A stretch of DNA of 64,000 nucleotides from Pyropia haitanensis (Eukaryota > Rhodophyta > Bangiophyceae > Bangiales > Bangiaceae): NCBI GenBank assembly GCA_008729055.1, contig SDUX01000004.1:6340559-6404558 (forward strand). The letters are read 5' to 3'. Position numbers and translations under genes: made by a program. Below are positions 12,301-21,754 of this stretch, piece after piece (the first letter of the stretch is position 1; each line of letters starts with the position of its first letter). Below the pieces are notes generated by a model, which did not search any database, was not told the origin of the DNA, and was given only the letters and a program-made list of their open reading frames with translations.

Positions 12301-12409
12301 CAAGGGGCTGTCGGACGAGGTGGGGATTGGCCGGTACCTCGACGGGGGGGGGGCGGGCATCGCGGTGGTCGCGGCGGCCGACCCGTCGCTGCGCAACCTG
12401 CTCCGGTGA
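8671..12409 (+). CDS. EFTUD2: U5 snRNP GTPase Snu114 (EFTUD2)
   Basis: Snu114 is the EF-2-like GTPase of the U5 snRNP that controls Brr2-driven U4/U6 unwinding and spliceosome disassembly. The N-terminus MDPTDDGLPEYDEFGNYLG is the family signature, followed by a Ser/Asp/Glu-rich acidic region. The G domain has GALHHGKT (P-loop, 9174-9197), DCPGH (9501-9515) and AKLDRLVLEL (from 9663). EF-2-like domains follow, and the C-terminus MVKTRRRKGLSDEVGIG is diagnostic; TGA 12407-12409. The frame changes at a C14 run (8881-8894) and at a G9 run (10839-10847), both most simply single-base indels in the assembly. There are lineage inserts: poly-Gly after the P-loop (about 9259-9320) and an Ala/Asp-rich loop near 9780-9850. 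No spliceosomal intron is needed. Identity is very secure. Confidence 0.93.
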
Positions 12410-13124
12410 GAGGGGGGAGGGAGGGGGGGAGGGGGGCATGGCGCGGGGGAGAGGGGGAGGGGGTGGGGGGGGGGGGGATGGGCGTGCGGCCCAGCGGCAG
12501 CCCGGGACTGCCCCGCCCGCGGTGGCTGCGCGCGCGGCACCCCGCGGCGGGGGTGGCGGCACGGGCTGCCCGTGCGGCGGCCGTGTGCCTGCCGCCGCTG
12601 GGGCGCTCCATAGGCTCCCCGCCCTCCCACCACACGTGCACAGAGCCCCTGCTCGTTGTTGTCTAGAGGCGTTGACCTCGCATTGCCTGCGTGCCTGTGT
12701 TTTCTGTTGCACTGTTTCGGGGGGGTGGGCGGGGGGGGGGGTCGGCGCGGTTCCCGCCGGTGGTTGGCGCCGGCGCCGGTGCTGTTGCGAAACGGGTCAG
12801 ACAGCCACGAGGCATCCACCTATAAACGAGACTAAAAGCGGAGCATGGCACCTGCGCGGCGCCTCCTCCCCCCCCCCCCCCCCCCCCAAAAAAAAAGAGA
12901 CAAAAAAAGAGACAAAAAAAGAGACAAAAAAGTACACTGCGCGATCGACCTACAAGAAATAACCAAGGCAAACATACAAAGAACAAAAGAAAGAAAAAAA
13001 AACAAAGCCCGCAATGTAAAAAAAAAAAAAAAAAAAAAAAACACCCACAGGACGCTGGCGGGGGGGAGGGGGAAGGAGGAGGCGCACGCGCGCCGCCGCC
13101 GCCCGCCGCCGCCGCGGCCGCCGC
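12410..13124. other. Convergent intergenic region with simple repeats
   Basis: This lies between the convergent Snu114 and zinc-finger genes. It contains a C run followed by a 12-bp tandem repeat of the form GAGACAAAAAAA (about 12888-12930) and a poly-A run (about 13018-13040). It presumably carries both 3' UTRs. No gene is seen. Confidence 0.55.
12888..12930 (+). repeat. Tandem GAGACAAAAAAA microsatellite
   Basis: Four near-perfect copies of a 12-bp A-rich unit directly follow a poly-C run. Confidence 0.85.
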
Positions 13125-13347
13125 TCACAAAAAGCCCGCCGCGTCGGCGGCGGCGAGCAGGCCGAGCGCGTCGAGCGGCACCTCGGGCGGCGGCGGCAGC
13201 GCCGCGGCGGGCAGCCGCGCCAGCAGCCGCACCGCGTCGTCCACGTCCGTGGCGGTCGCCGCGGCCGCGGCCGCGGCGGGCGGCGTCGGCAGCGGGGGGG
13301 GCGGGGGCGGGGGGGGGGGAGGGGGGGGGGGGGGGGGGGGCGTTGCC

Positions 13348-13385
<38 letters not shown>

Positions 13386-13819
13386 CCGCGGCGGCGGGGG
13401 TGGCCCGCCCGCCGCGGCGGGGGAGCGCCGCGGGCGCTTGGCCACGCCCCCCGCTGCTCCCCGGCGGGACCCCACCGGGCGGCCGGCCGCGGCCGTGGCC
13501 GCGGCGGCAGCGGCGCCACCACCGCCGCCGCCGCCGCGGGAACCCCCCCCCCCCGGCGGTGGACCGTCGCGAGGTGCACGCCGAGGTTGTCCTTGCGGCC
13601 AAAGCGGCGGCCACACACGCCACACGCGTGCGCGCGGCGCCCCCCCCCGTGGACCGCCGCGGCGTGGCGGGTGAGGCTGCCGCGCTGCCCAAACGGCGCG
13701 CCACAGTCGCCACACGTGTGCGGCCGGTGGTTGTGGTGCACCCGGGAGACGTGCCGGTTGAGGGAGGAGGTGGTGGTGAAGGTGCGCCCGCACTCGCCGC
13801 ACGTCGCCGCGGGCGGCGC

Positions 13820-13853
<34 letters not shown>

Positions 13854-14665
13854 GTGGTGGTGCTGGTGGTGGTGGTGGTCCCCGTTGCCGACGTGGGGGG
13901 GGGGGGGTCGGCCTGGACGGGCGACGGGGGGGAGAGTTGTAGGGGCGTGACGGGGCTTGACGGGGTGGTGGCGGTGGCGGCGGCGGCCGCCGCCGCCGCC
14001 GGCGTTGACATGGACGCTGGCCTTGCTGCAGCCGCCGCCGCGGGCGTGACGGGCGGCGACGAGTGCCGGCGGTGGGTGGCGCCGGCGCCTGTAGGGTCCA
14101 CGCCCCCGTCGATGAACGATGGCGCCGGCGTCGACGGCACCGCGGCGGGGGCGGCGTCAAAGAGGGTGGCGGGCAGCAGCGTGGCCGCCGCGGCCGCCGC
14201 GAACACCCCGCCCGCGGGCGGCACCCCCGCCGCCGGCCGTGCCGTGGACGGGCAGAGGTGGAGCTCGGGGACGGGCGGCGGGAGCGGCGGCTCCGCCTGC
14301 GGCAGCCGCCCACCACGGCCGCCGTCCTTGTCGTCGGGGTCATCCGACGCGGCCGCCGTCGGCGGGGAGCACGGCGACGGGCAGCCGCCGCCGACGGGGG
14401 CGGCGGCCCAGGGCGGACACGACGGCGGCGGCGGCGGCTCGGCGGCGGCGCGGATCGCGTCCTCGAGGCACCACGGCGACGGCGCGGCGGCGGCGGCGGC
14501 GGCGGCGAGAAAGGCCGCCTCGTCCGTCACGTCGCTGACCGTACTGGGCGAGCGTGGCGTGCCGCCGCGGGTGGCGGGCTGGGGGGGCGCGCCCCACGGG
14601 GACCACCCGGGCGAGCCGCACCGCGGCGGGGGGAACGCCGCCCCCGAGTCGTCGACAAGGTCCAT
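13125..14665 (-). CDS. C2H2 zinc-finger protein (three fingers)
   Basis: Probable nuclear DNA-binding protein. The start ATG is at 14665 (MDLVDDSGAAFPPPRCG), and the first 280 or so residues are low-complexity Ala/Pro/Thr. Three tandem classical fingers follow: CGECGRTFTTTSSLNRHVSRVH, here given by its frame CX2CX12HX4H, then CGDCGAPFGQRGSLTRH and CGVCGRRFGRKDNLGVH, each with HX4H, encoded at about 13802-13560. After a C run near 13545-13553 the frame must shift for the C-terminal part, which carries a basic AKRPRR nuclear-localisation-type cluster and ends DAVRLLARL...ALGLLAAADAAGFL with TGA at 13127-13125. The alternative frame gives only Arg/Pro filler. A TATATAG element lies about 300 bp upstream. 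The specific target is unknown. Confidence 0.72.
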
Positions 14666-14955
14666 GACGCGGCACGCCGGGAGGGGAGGAGGAGCGGGGC
14701 GAGCGACGGCGGCGGCCGTCGTCGTCCAACAGAAAGGTGCTTGGGAGGGGGGGGGGGGACGCGGCAACGCAACGCAACGGAGATGGGCGGGGGGGGGGGG
14801 GGGGGGGGGAAGGGCAAGGCAGGCGGGGGGGGGGGGGAAGCGGATGCTCACCCCAAGCGCCGGTGGGGAAGCCGGCCGGCGCGGCTGGGGAAGCGGCTCA
14901 CCACACGGCGACGGGGGTGGGCGGCCGCTCACCTGCGCCGCCGCCGCCGGCCGGC

Positions 14956-14962
14956 CTATATA
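14956..14962 (-). promoter_or_regulatory. TATA-box candidate upstream of the zinc-finger gene
   Basis: The minus strand reads TATATAG in otherwise extremely GC-rich DNA, about 290 bp upstream of the ATG at 14665. Confidence 0.4.
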
Positions 14963-17916
14963 CGCTCGCCGCGGGCGGCGCCGCGCCCGTCGCGGCCGCC
15001 GCCGCGGCGGTGGGCTCGGCAGCCCCGCCGCGCTCACGCGGCGGGCCGGCCTCGACCCGCCGCGGCGGCGCCGCCGCCGCTCACCCAGCCCGCCGTGGCG
15101 GCAGCGCCGCGCCGGTCGCCACACCCACCACACGCGGCGCGGCGCACCCACCGGCACCCCCCGCCGCCGCCGACCGCCCACCAGCGGCGGTGGTCTGCCA
15201 CCCACACACTCGGCGCTGCCGACGGTCGGCCGGCGGGGGGGGGGGGGGGGGGGGGGGAGCCGCCGGCACCGCCCCGCCGATACGCTGGCCGCGCCGCTAG
15301 ACGGGGACGGGCCGCGACACGCGCGGATCGGGCCGGGGGGGGGTGGGGGGGGGGGGGCGCCACGCGCTCGCGCCCCCGTGACGGTCGCGCCACCCGTCAC
15401 CGACGGCCGGCGGCGGGGGCGGCCGCTTGCAGCGGGCGGCGGTGGTGGGCCGAGCGAGGGCGTGCGGTGGGGGGGGGGGGGGGAGGAAAGGGGGGGGACG
15501 CGACACGGACGCCACCGTGTCTCGCTCTCTCTGCGCCGCGCGGCCGACCAGCGGCGGCGGCGGCCAGGCGGGTTGGCGACCGTATCGAGAGACGGGCGGC
15601 CGCGGAGGCGGCCGGCGGGAAGGCGGCCGCGGTGGGCGGCGCGGGAGGGGGGCACCACGCCGGCCGACGCCGCCCCGCCACCGGCGGCGGTGGACGGCCC
15701 GCGCCGTCCAGACGATGGCACCGCGTCGGCGCCAGACGTAGCCGCCGCGAGCGCGTGGCGGTAACCCCCGCCGGCCTTTCCCCCCCCCCCCCGCCGCCGT
15801 CTCGCCACCCACGGATACCCCCGCCGGCGGGGACGCAGACGCCGACGCGCACCGGCCGACCGCTCCGGCCTGACGTACGCACGCCGCGCGGCGGGCGGGG
15901 CGCGCGCCGCGCAGCGGGGATCTCCCTCCCGCGGCCGACGCGGCGGCGCCCCCCCCCCCCCCCCCCCCCCGCCACCCCCGCAGCGGCGGCTGCAAGACTG
16001 ACGAGCAGCGGCGAGGCGCTGTCGGAAAGGGAAGGGGGGGGGGGGGGGAGCCGCGGGTGTCAACCGGCAGCGCGGCCAAGGCGTGCGGGCGTGCGGTCGG
16101 CGCGTCGACGAGGTTGGCGCCCAACAACAATGGCGTCGCGGCGTCGTCACGACGCGCGCGTCTACCCCCTCCCCCCCCCCCGCCCGCCTCCCCGGGGTCC
16201 TCGACCAAACCACCGCCGTTGCCGTGTCCACCCCACCCGCCACCCGTGACGGAGCGCCCGCATACAGACCGACCGCCTCGGGGGGTCGGCGGTGGCGGGG
16301 CGCGCGCCGCCGTCTGGCCGGCCCGCCGCCGGCCGGCGGCGGCCGCCCCGCCGACGCGCCGCCGCGCCGCGGGTGGCACGTCCGCCCCACCGCGGCGGCG
16401 GCGGCGTCGCCGCGGCAGCGGCGGCCGCGGGAGCGCGCACCCACCCCCCGCGGTGCAAGCGGCGGACCCCGCCAACACCCCAGCTGGCCACACCCACCGC
16501 CACACCACCACCGCCCGCGCGACACGAGGCGCCGCCGCCGCCGCCACCGACAACGTCCATGCCAGACCCGCCGCCGCCACCCTCGTAGGGCACTCTCCTC
16601 TTGTGGCGCCAGCGGGCTGCCAGTGCGCCCTCCGCCGATATCCGCCTCGCGCCGCCCCCCCTACAGAGGCAGAGAGGGGTGGCAGCGGCCGTCGCAGTGG
16701 TGGCAACGGGCGGCCCGCCCGCCCCCCCCCCCCCGGGTGCCCCCCCCCCAAAGAGACGGAGTTGGACGCCCCCACCGCGGGCGGGCCCGTGGCGCCCCAC
16801 CCAAACCGCCGTCGACGGCCGTCCCGCCACCCCTACCCCCCCCCCCGGTCGAGCCGCCCACGCTGAACGAGCGGCGGCGTCACCCTTCACCGCCGCAGCG
16901 GTCTCTGCCGCACGCGCCGACCAAGAGGGGCGATCGCCCACTGCGGGGCGCCCCAAAAAGTCAACCCGGGGGGGGGCCCGTCGGACCACCAGAGGGGTGG
17001 CGGTTCCCGGGGGGGGCGCGCCAGCGTCCCAGCGGTGCGCCTCGCGCCCCCGTCGCGGGGGCGTCGGCGATTGCATTGCCACAGGCGCGGTCCCGCCTCG
17101 TCTGGGGAATATCTCTAGACCCCCCCGCCGGCGGCAGCGCGGCCAGCGCCGGGACACCCCGACACTGGGCGGGCGGTCCCACCCGTCGCGTGCCGGTCGG
17201 GCTGTCCCACAGCCCCCCCTCGCACCAAAGAATTGGCCAGACACGGCGCCTACGCGGCCGCCCAGCGGCGGCGCTCAGCAGCGTGACAGCAGGGAGCCGG
17301 GGCGTCCCCACCAATGCGGCGGAGTGTGCGTCAGAGCGGCGACAGAACACACGCGGGGGGCATATACGCCAGAGCGGAAGGTGGTTGGCGGGGCCGCAAG
17401 GGACGCCTGCCCCGTCGCGTTACGTGGCCGCCGTGGGACAGCTGCCCGCCCCCCGGGGCATCGTCAGCTTTGACGGGGGGGCGAGGCGTGTCCCGTGGCG
17501 GACCACCCACCCCACCGTCGGCGGACCAAACCCCCTGACGCGAGACGCCGGCGGGAGGTCGATGGTCAAAGGGAGATGCTCCCCGCGACATACGCGTATG
17601 GCGCGAGGCGGGGCAAGTGGGAGGGGGGGGGGGGGGGGGGGGGGCGGCCCACCAGGGACAATGGGCAGCGGCTGGTCGACGCCGCGGGCGTGGGCCGCGG
17701 CGGGACAGCTGGACCCGGCCCACTCGCGCCGCTCCGCCTTGGCCCGCCGCTGTTGTCCAACTCGGGAGGGGGTCCTGGCTACACCGCGCAGCAGGGGGAG
17801 GCCGCAGACACTGCAGGCAACACAAAAAAAAAGGGGGATCCGCGCCAGCCGTGTTTGTCAGGGGGCACCCTCGGGCAGGGTGCACGCGAGGGGCGGCCCG
17901 CTCGGAGCGGCGCCGC
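14963..17916. other. Intergenic GC-rich spacer up to the retrotransposon
   Basis: No gene recognised. The DNA is dominated by G/C-run low complexity (G run about 15237-15257, C run about 15951-15970). Open frames on both strands lack domains. Confidence 0.45.
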
Positions 17917-18507
17917 TGTGAGTATCGGCGAGGATGTGGAGAAAAACGCAGTGTACCCCACGAGGCCAGACACCGGCGACCCGACACCCCAACGCGGGGT
18001 GGCGAGTTCCAATGTCTAGTCTGCCGGGCCGAGGGCGCCCGGCACTCAGGTGCGCGGCCGGGTGCTCTTATACCCCGCCCCGCACGCGGCGGCAGGTCCG
18101 CCGCACGCGGCGGTGAGCGCCCCCGACACGCCCACAGACGCAAGTCTAGCCCCCCCTCTCCACACGGCCATCAGCCCACCTATTGTGGACAACACCCGCG
18201 AATCACCCCCTTCCACTCAAGCAAAACAATGCACAAACCGGCCAATCACGGCCTGGCGAAACACATAATCGAGCCAATCGGCCCGACCCAATCTGTCAGC
18301 CATCACCGGGGGTTTGACCAAACATCATTGATGTTCGGTCACACCCCGCCGAGGTCTGACCAAACGCAAACGCGTGTCCCCCACAATCTTGGCAGGATCC
18401 GGTCCAGCGCCCAATCATCGGTCACATGGCTGGGTCCGAGTCTCGCCTCGCCGCGCGGCACGAGGGTGCGGGGCAGCGCACGCCCCCCCCGCAGCGGCGT
18501 AATCACA
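17917..18507 (-). repeat. 3' LTR of the copia element
   Basis: It begins TGTGATTACG and ends GATACTCACA on the minus strand and matches the other LTR apart from one C in a homopolymer. The pol stop codon TGA (18505-18503) lies inside its first five bases. Confidence 0.93.
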
Positions 18508-21500
18508 CTCCCGGGTTTTCCACACCCGAGTGCCGCGGCGACGCGTCGGTGCGCGTAATCCACTGCTGCACAGGGTTGACGTCCTTGGCCGTCTTCATCA
18601 TGGCGCTCAGCGCCGCACACTGACCCGGCTTGGTCAGCCCATCGGCAATGTTGTGCTCGGATTGAACCAGCCCCACGTTGGATATCTCGTGGCGGTTGTA
18701 GGCCTCCCGCGCCGCGGCCACGTCAATCATTAGCCGCTTCTCCGTGGTGTGCGACGCCCGCGTAATGACGTCAAACATCTGCTTCGAGTCCGTGAGCATC
18801 ACAAGCGGTAGGTGCTGGTGATAAATGCGCTCTAGGTCGTGCTTGAGGATGAACGCGGTGTCAAACGCGTCTGCAAAGGCGTAGACCTCCCCTGCCATAA
18901 TGCTCCGCACCACACGCCGCGCCTTCTTGCTGGAGTAGCTCAGCACGTGGCAGTTGTTGTCCCCGTCGCAAAGCATCACAATGTAACCGAGCTGGGATGA
19001 GAGATCGTCATTGTTGGCAAAAGACGCATCAGAGTAGGCGCGCAGGTGCAGCGTCTCTCGGCTCAGGGGTCCATAGGTCAGCCCTAAGTCCTTGGTACTG
19101 TGGGCGTACTTGATAGCCTTGTTCAGTTCCCGCACGTGGCGCTCGCAGAAGGTCTCGGCGGTCACTTGTGCAGCCCGGTTGATAGCACAGCAGAGATCGG
19201 GCCTGCTGTGAGCCAGCCATCCAAACCCCGCTCGGGCAGACACAAAGGCGTCAAAGGAGATGTCGGTTGGCAGCTTGCTCGCCGCTGCGACGTAGGACTC
19301 CTGGCTGAGCACGAAACATCGCGGCGACCCGTCCAGCGTCTTGAGAAACGCGCCCACAAACTCGAGGTTGTCCCACACCCGCGGCTTGGACTCGAACGTT
19401 TCCAGCGTCTGCTGGGTCAAGGTCTGGAATGACTCATCGCCGCCGTTCAGCAGGTCGTCAACATAACCGCCCAACAGTCCCACCGTGCGCCCATTCTCCT
19501 CCTTGATGAAGAGTGACGGATCTCCCGTCAGGGGGACCATACCCAGGTCGTCCTTAACGTGACCCGTTAAGGTCACCGCCCAGTAGTCTCCAGCGTCGCA
19601 CATCCCATATAAGGGCAGGAGGAGCAGCAGTACCTCGCCGTCACCGACGCCAAACAGCTCGGCATCGGCTGGGCGCGGCTGCAGGTAGATGGTACGCGTG
19701 AGTCTCTCCTTGCTCTGCAGGTACGCCTGGTTCACGTCGTGCGAAAAGATGCGAAAATTGAGCACGGCACTGGTCGACAAGATAATCTTGGTGGAACTCT
19801 GGCGCAAGGTGGAGATGTTGTGGACGATAAAAGGCTTCTCCTTGTCGTTGTGCCCCTGGAGGACGTAGCGCGACTTAAACTTGGCGTTGTTCGTCCCCAC
19901 GTGCTTGATCGCGTCGACAAAGCGGCCCTTGAGGATGGACGCGTCAGCAGGCAGCGAGTCTCTTCGCACCTTCTTGAATGCCCCACGCTTCACGAGTCCG
20001 CTGGCCTCCTCCAGCCTCGCAGCCTTAGCCTCAGCTGTTGAAACCCGAGGGTCCTCTGGCTTGAGGACCTCAGTCTTGAAAATCCGGGAGGGCGTCTCTG
20101 CCTCGGCCTGAGTGTCGCGGTAGGCCCTCTCTTGAATGTACCCCAGGCGCTGGCCCAGGCTGCACACCAAGGTGTCCCCAGCGATGATAGCGTCGACGAC
20201 GTTGCCCATGTCCTCGTTGCCAACAGTATCAGTCGCGACGTCGGCTGGCGTCTCCTCGGTCGTCTCAAGAGGCGGTAAGTACTCCTTGACTTTGTCAATT
20301 GAAAACAACTTGAGGCGATCGTTGATGTCCAGCCACACTTGCTTGCCATCGTGACCCTGCACCGTGTACGGGCCTTGCCACTCGTCCACAGGCTTCTCGC
20401 GGTACACGAGGACGCGCATGCCCGGGCTGATCTCGGTGTTGGACGCCTTCGGGACGTTGCGCCGTACGGCAGTACTTAGCCGCGCACGAGCGACGTGCTT
20501 GACCATGTCCGCGCGGGCCTCCACCAACGCCTTGTTCCGCTCCCGCTGCATCGGCAAGTCGACGGGGTTGACCGGCATGCGGGGGTTGATGCCAAACACG
20601 AGGAGAACTGGAGAGATACCCATCGGCCCCGCTGTCTGGTTCATGGCCCACACGGACAGGGACAAGGCTTGACCCTTGTCAATGGTCGGGTGCGCGGCAC
20701 GCACGCGCCGGAAGATCTGGCGCAGAAACGCATGGTAGCGCTCACCTGCACCAAGGGAGTTGTGGCTCTCAACACCCGAGTCCCGTTGCTTGATGCCAGC
20801 CGCCTCAACTCGTGCCCTCCATTGCGGTGCCTGCAGCTGCGGCCCTTGATCGACGTGCAGCTCTTGTGGGTATCCAACATACGCGGCCACCCAAATCTTG
20901 ACGAATAGGTCCCACGTGGCATCGGCCGTCTGGCCATCGCCCATAAAACCGGCCGCGCTCCAGAGGGTGTCGGCGTCCACCACATGTAGAACGGCCTCCC
21001 CCTCCAGAAACATGAGGTCCAACAGCACTAGCCGGTTGAAGCACACGTCCTCGTGGGGGAGTGCCACCCTAAAGCGGTTGGGCTCCTTCCCTAGGCGCTG
21101 ACAGACGTCACAGGCGTCAGCGACATCCTGCAGCTGCTTGAGGGTCAGCGGCACCGCGTCGTCAATCTTGGCCCGCCTCATGAGAGCGTACAGTCGCTCC
21201 GAGTTGGCGTGGAAAAAGTGCTTGTGAATGCGCTGCAGCTCCGGGAAGGTGTATAGTATCTCCGCCTCCCACTCGAAGAAAATGTGCCCCATCTTGCGCA
21301 CCAACGGTACTTGGATGCCCTCGTTCACGCACACGAGCCGGTTGGTTGTGTTGTTCACGTACATGTTGTGCCTGTCGAGGAAGTCAAGTCCCAATAGTAG
21401 CGGCACGTTGATAGCCACCACGTCGATCTCAATCAAAATCATGAAGCTGTCGGTGATGGGTATGCGCACCGCCACCGTCCCGACACACGGATGTCGCCCG

Positions 21501-21754
21501 CCACCGAACCGGTACACCATCCCGCTCTTGTTGCCCAGCGTCACACCCGGGTTGTGGCTCGCAAGGTAGGCCTCAGCCTGCCTCTTGCCGACAACCGTCT
21601 TCTCCGCTCCGATGTCCATGCAGGCACCCTCGAATCTCTCGGCCTTGTCCAGTAAAGTGATGATCTCCTTGTCGACAAATATGTCGGGTGGACGCTTGAG
21701 TCTGTGCTTGAGGGAAGGTCGACTAGTCAATCCCTCTGAGCAAAAACCTGCCCA
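18503..21754 (-). CDS. pol: Copia Pol polyprotein (protease, integrase, RT, RNase H)
   Basis: The frame opens after a TGA at 21757-21755 and has no ATG near its start, so it is probably made as a Gag-Pol fusion by -1 frameshifting. Residues are counted from the TTG at 21730. Protease: ACMDIGAEKTVVG, with D39 and DIGA in place of the usual D-T/S-G-A, and LLLGLDFL. Integrase: zinc-binding H...H...CDVCQR (about 165-210), catalytic D (LDLMFLEG), D (VDQGPQ) and E (GAGERYH). Reverse transcriptase: HDVNQAYLQSKE, then YVDD at 19465-19454 (about residue 756). RNase H: YSDASF, an MAGEVYAF Glu, LTDSKQ and HNIADGLTKPG. The stop TGA overlaps the 3' LTR. All catalytic positions look intact; the DIGA protease motif is the one oddity. 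Confidence 0.9.
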   Translation of the reverse strand, partial: WAGFCSEGLTSRPSLKHRLKRPPDIFVDKEIITLLDKAERFEGACMDIGAEKTVVGKRQAEAYLASHNPGVTLGNKSGMVYRFGGGRHPCVGTVAVRIPITDSFMILIEIDVVAINVPLLLGLDFLDRHNMYVNNTTNRLVCVNEGIQVPLVRKMGHIFFEWEAEILYTFPELQRIHKHFFHANSERLYALMRRAKIDDAVPLTLKQLQDVADACDVCQRLGKEPNRFRVALPHEDVCFNRLVLLDLMFLEGEAVLHVVDADTLWSAAGFMGDGQTADATWDLFVKIWVAAYVGYPQELHVDQGPQLQAPQWRARVEAAGIKQRDSGVESHNSLGAGERYHAFLRQIFRRVRAAHPTIDKGQALSLSVWAMNQTAGPMGISPVLLVFGINPRMPVNPVDLPMQRERNKALVEARADMVKHVARARLSTAVRRNVPKASNTEISPGMRVLVYREKPVDEWQGPYTVQGHDGKQVWLDINDRLKLFSIDKVKEYLPPLETTEETPADVATDTVGNEDMGNVVDAIIAGDTLVCSLGQRLGYIQERAYRDTQAEAETPSRIFKTEVLKPEDPRVSTAEAKAARLEEASGLVKRGAFKKVRRDSLPADASILKGRFVDAIKHVGTNNAKFKSRYVLQGHNDKEKPFIVHNISTLRQSSTKIILSTSAVLNFRIFSHDVNQAYLQSKERLTRTIYLQPRPADAELFGVGDGEVLLLLLPLYGMCDAGDYWAVTLTGHVKDDLGMVPLTGDPSLFIKEENGRTVGLLGGYVDDLLNGGDESFQTLTQQTLETFESKPRVWDNLEFVGAFLKTLDGSPRCFVLSQESYVAAASKLPTDISFDAFVSARAGFGWLAHSRPDLCCAINRAAQVTAETFCERHVRELNKAIKYAHSTKDLGLTYGPLSRETLHLRAYSDASFANNDDLSSQLGYIVMLCDGDNNCHVLSYSSKKARRVVRSIMAGEVYAFADAFDTAFILKHDLERIYHQHLPLVMLTDSKQMFDVITRASHTTEKRLMIDVAAAREAYNRHEISNVGLVQSEHNIADGLTKPGQCAALSAMMKTAKDVNPVQQWITRTDASPRHSGVENPGV

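Noticed and set aside
12888..12930. GAGACAAAAAAA direct repeats as a CRISPR array
   Set aside because: 12-bp head-to-tail units with no spacers form a microsatellite, and the genome is eukaryotic.
15297..16775. A 492-codon minus-strand frame and overlapping frames in 15-17 kb
   Set aside because: Low-complexity translation, no domain, and equal openness in several frames.
21727..21754. The gag/pol frame change as a sequencing error like the others
   Set aside because: It is not at a G/C homopolymer, the overlap is short with a U-run slippery site, and a gag stop before pol is a normal retroelement design; it stays an open alternative.
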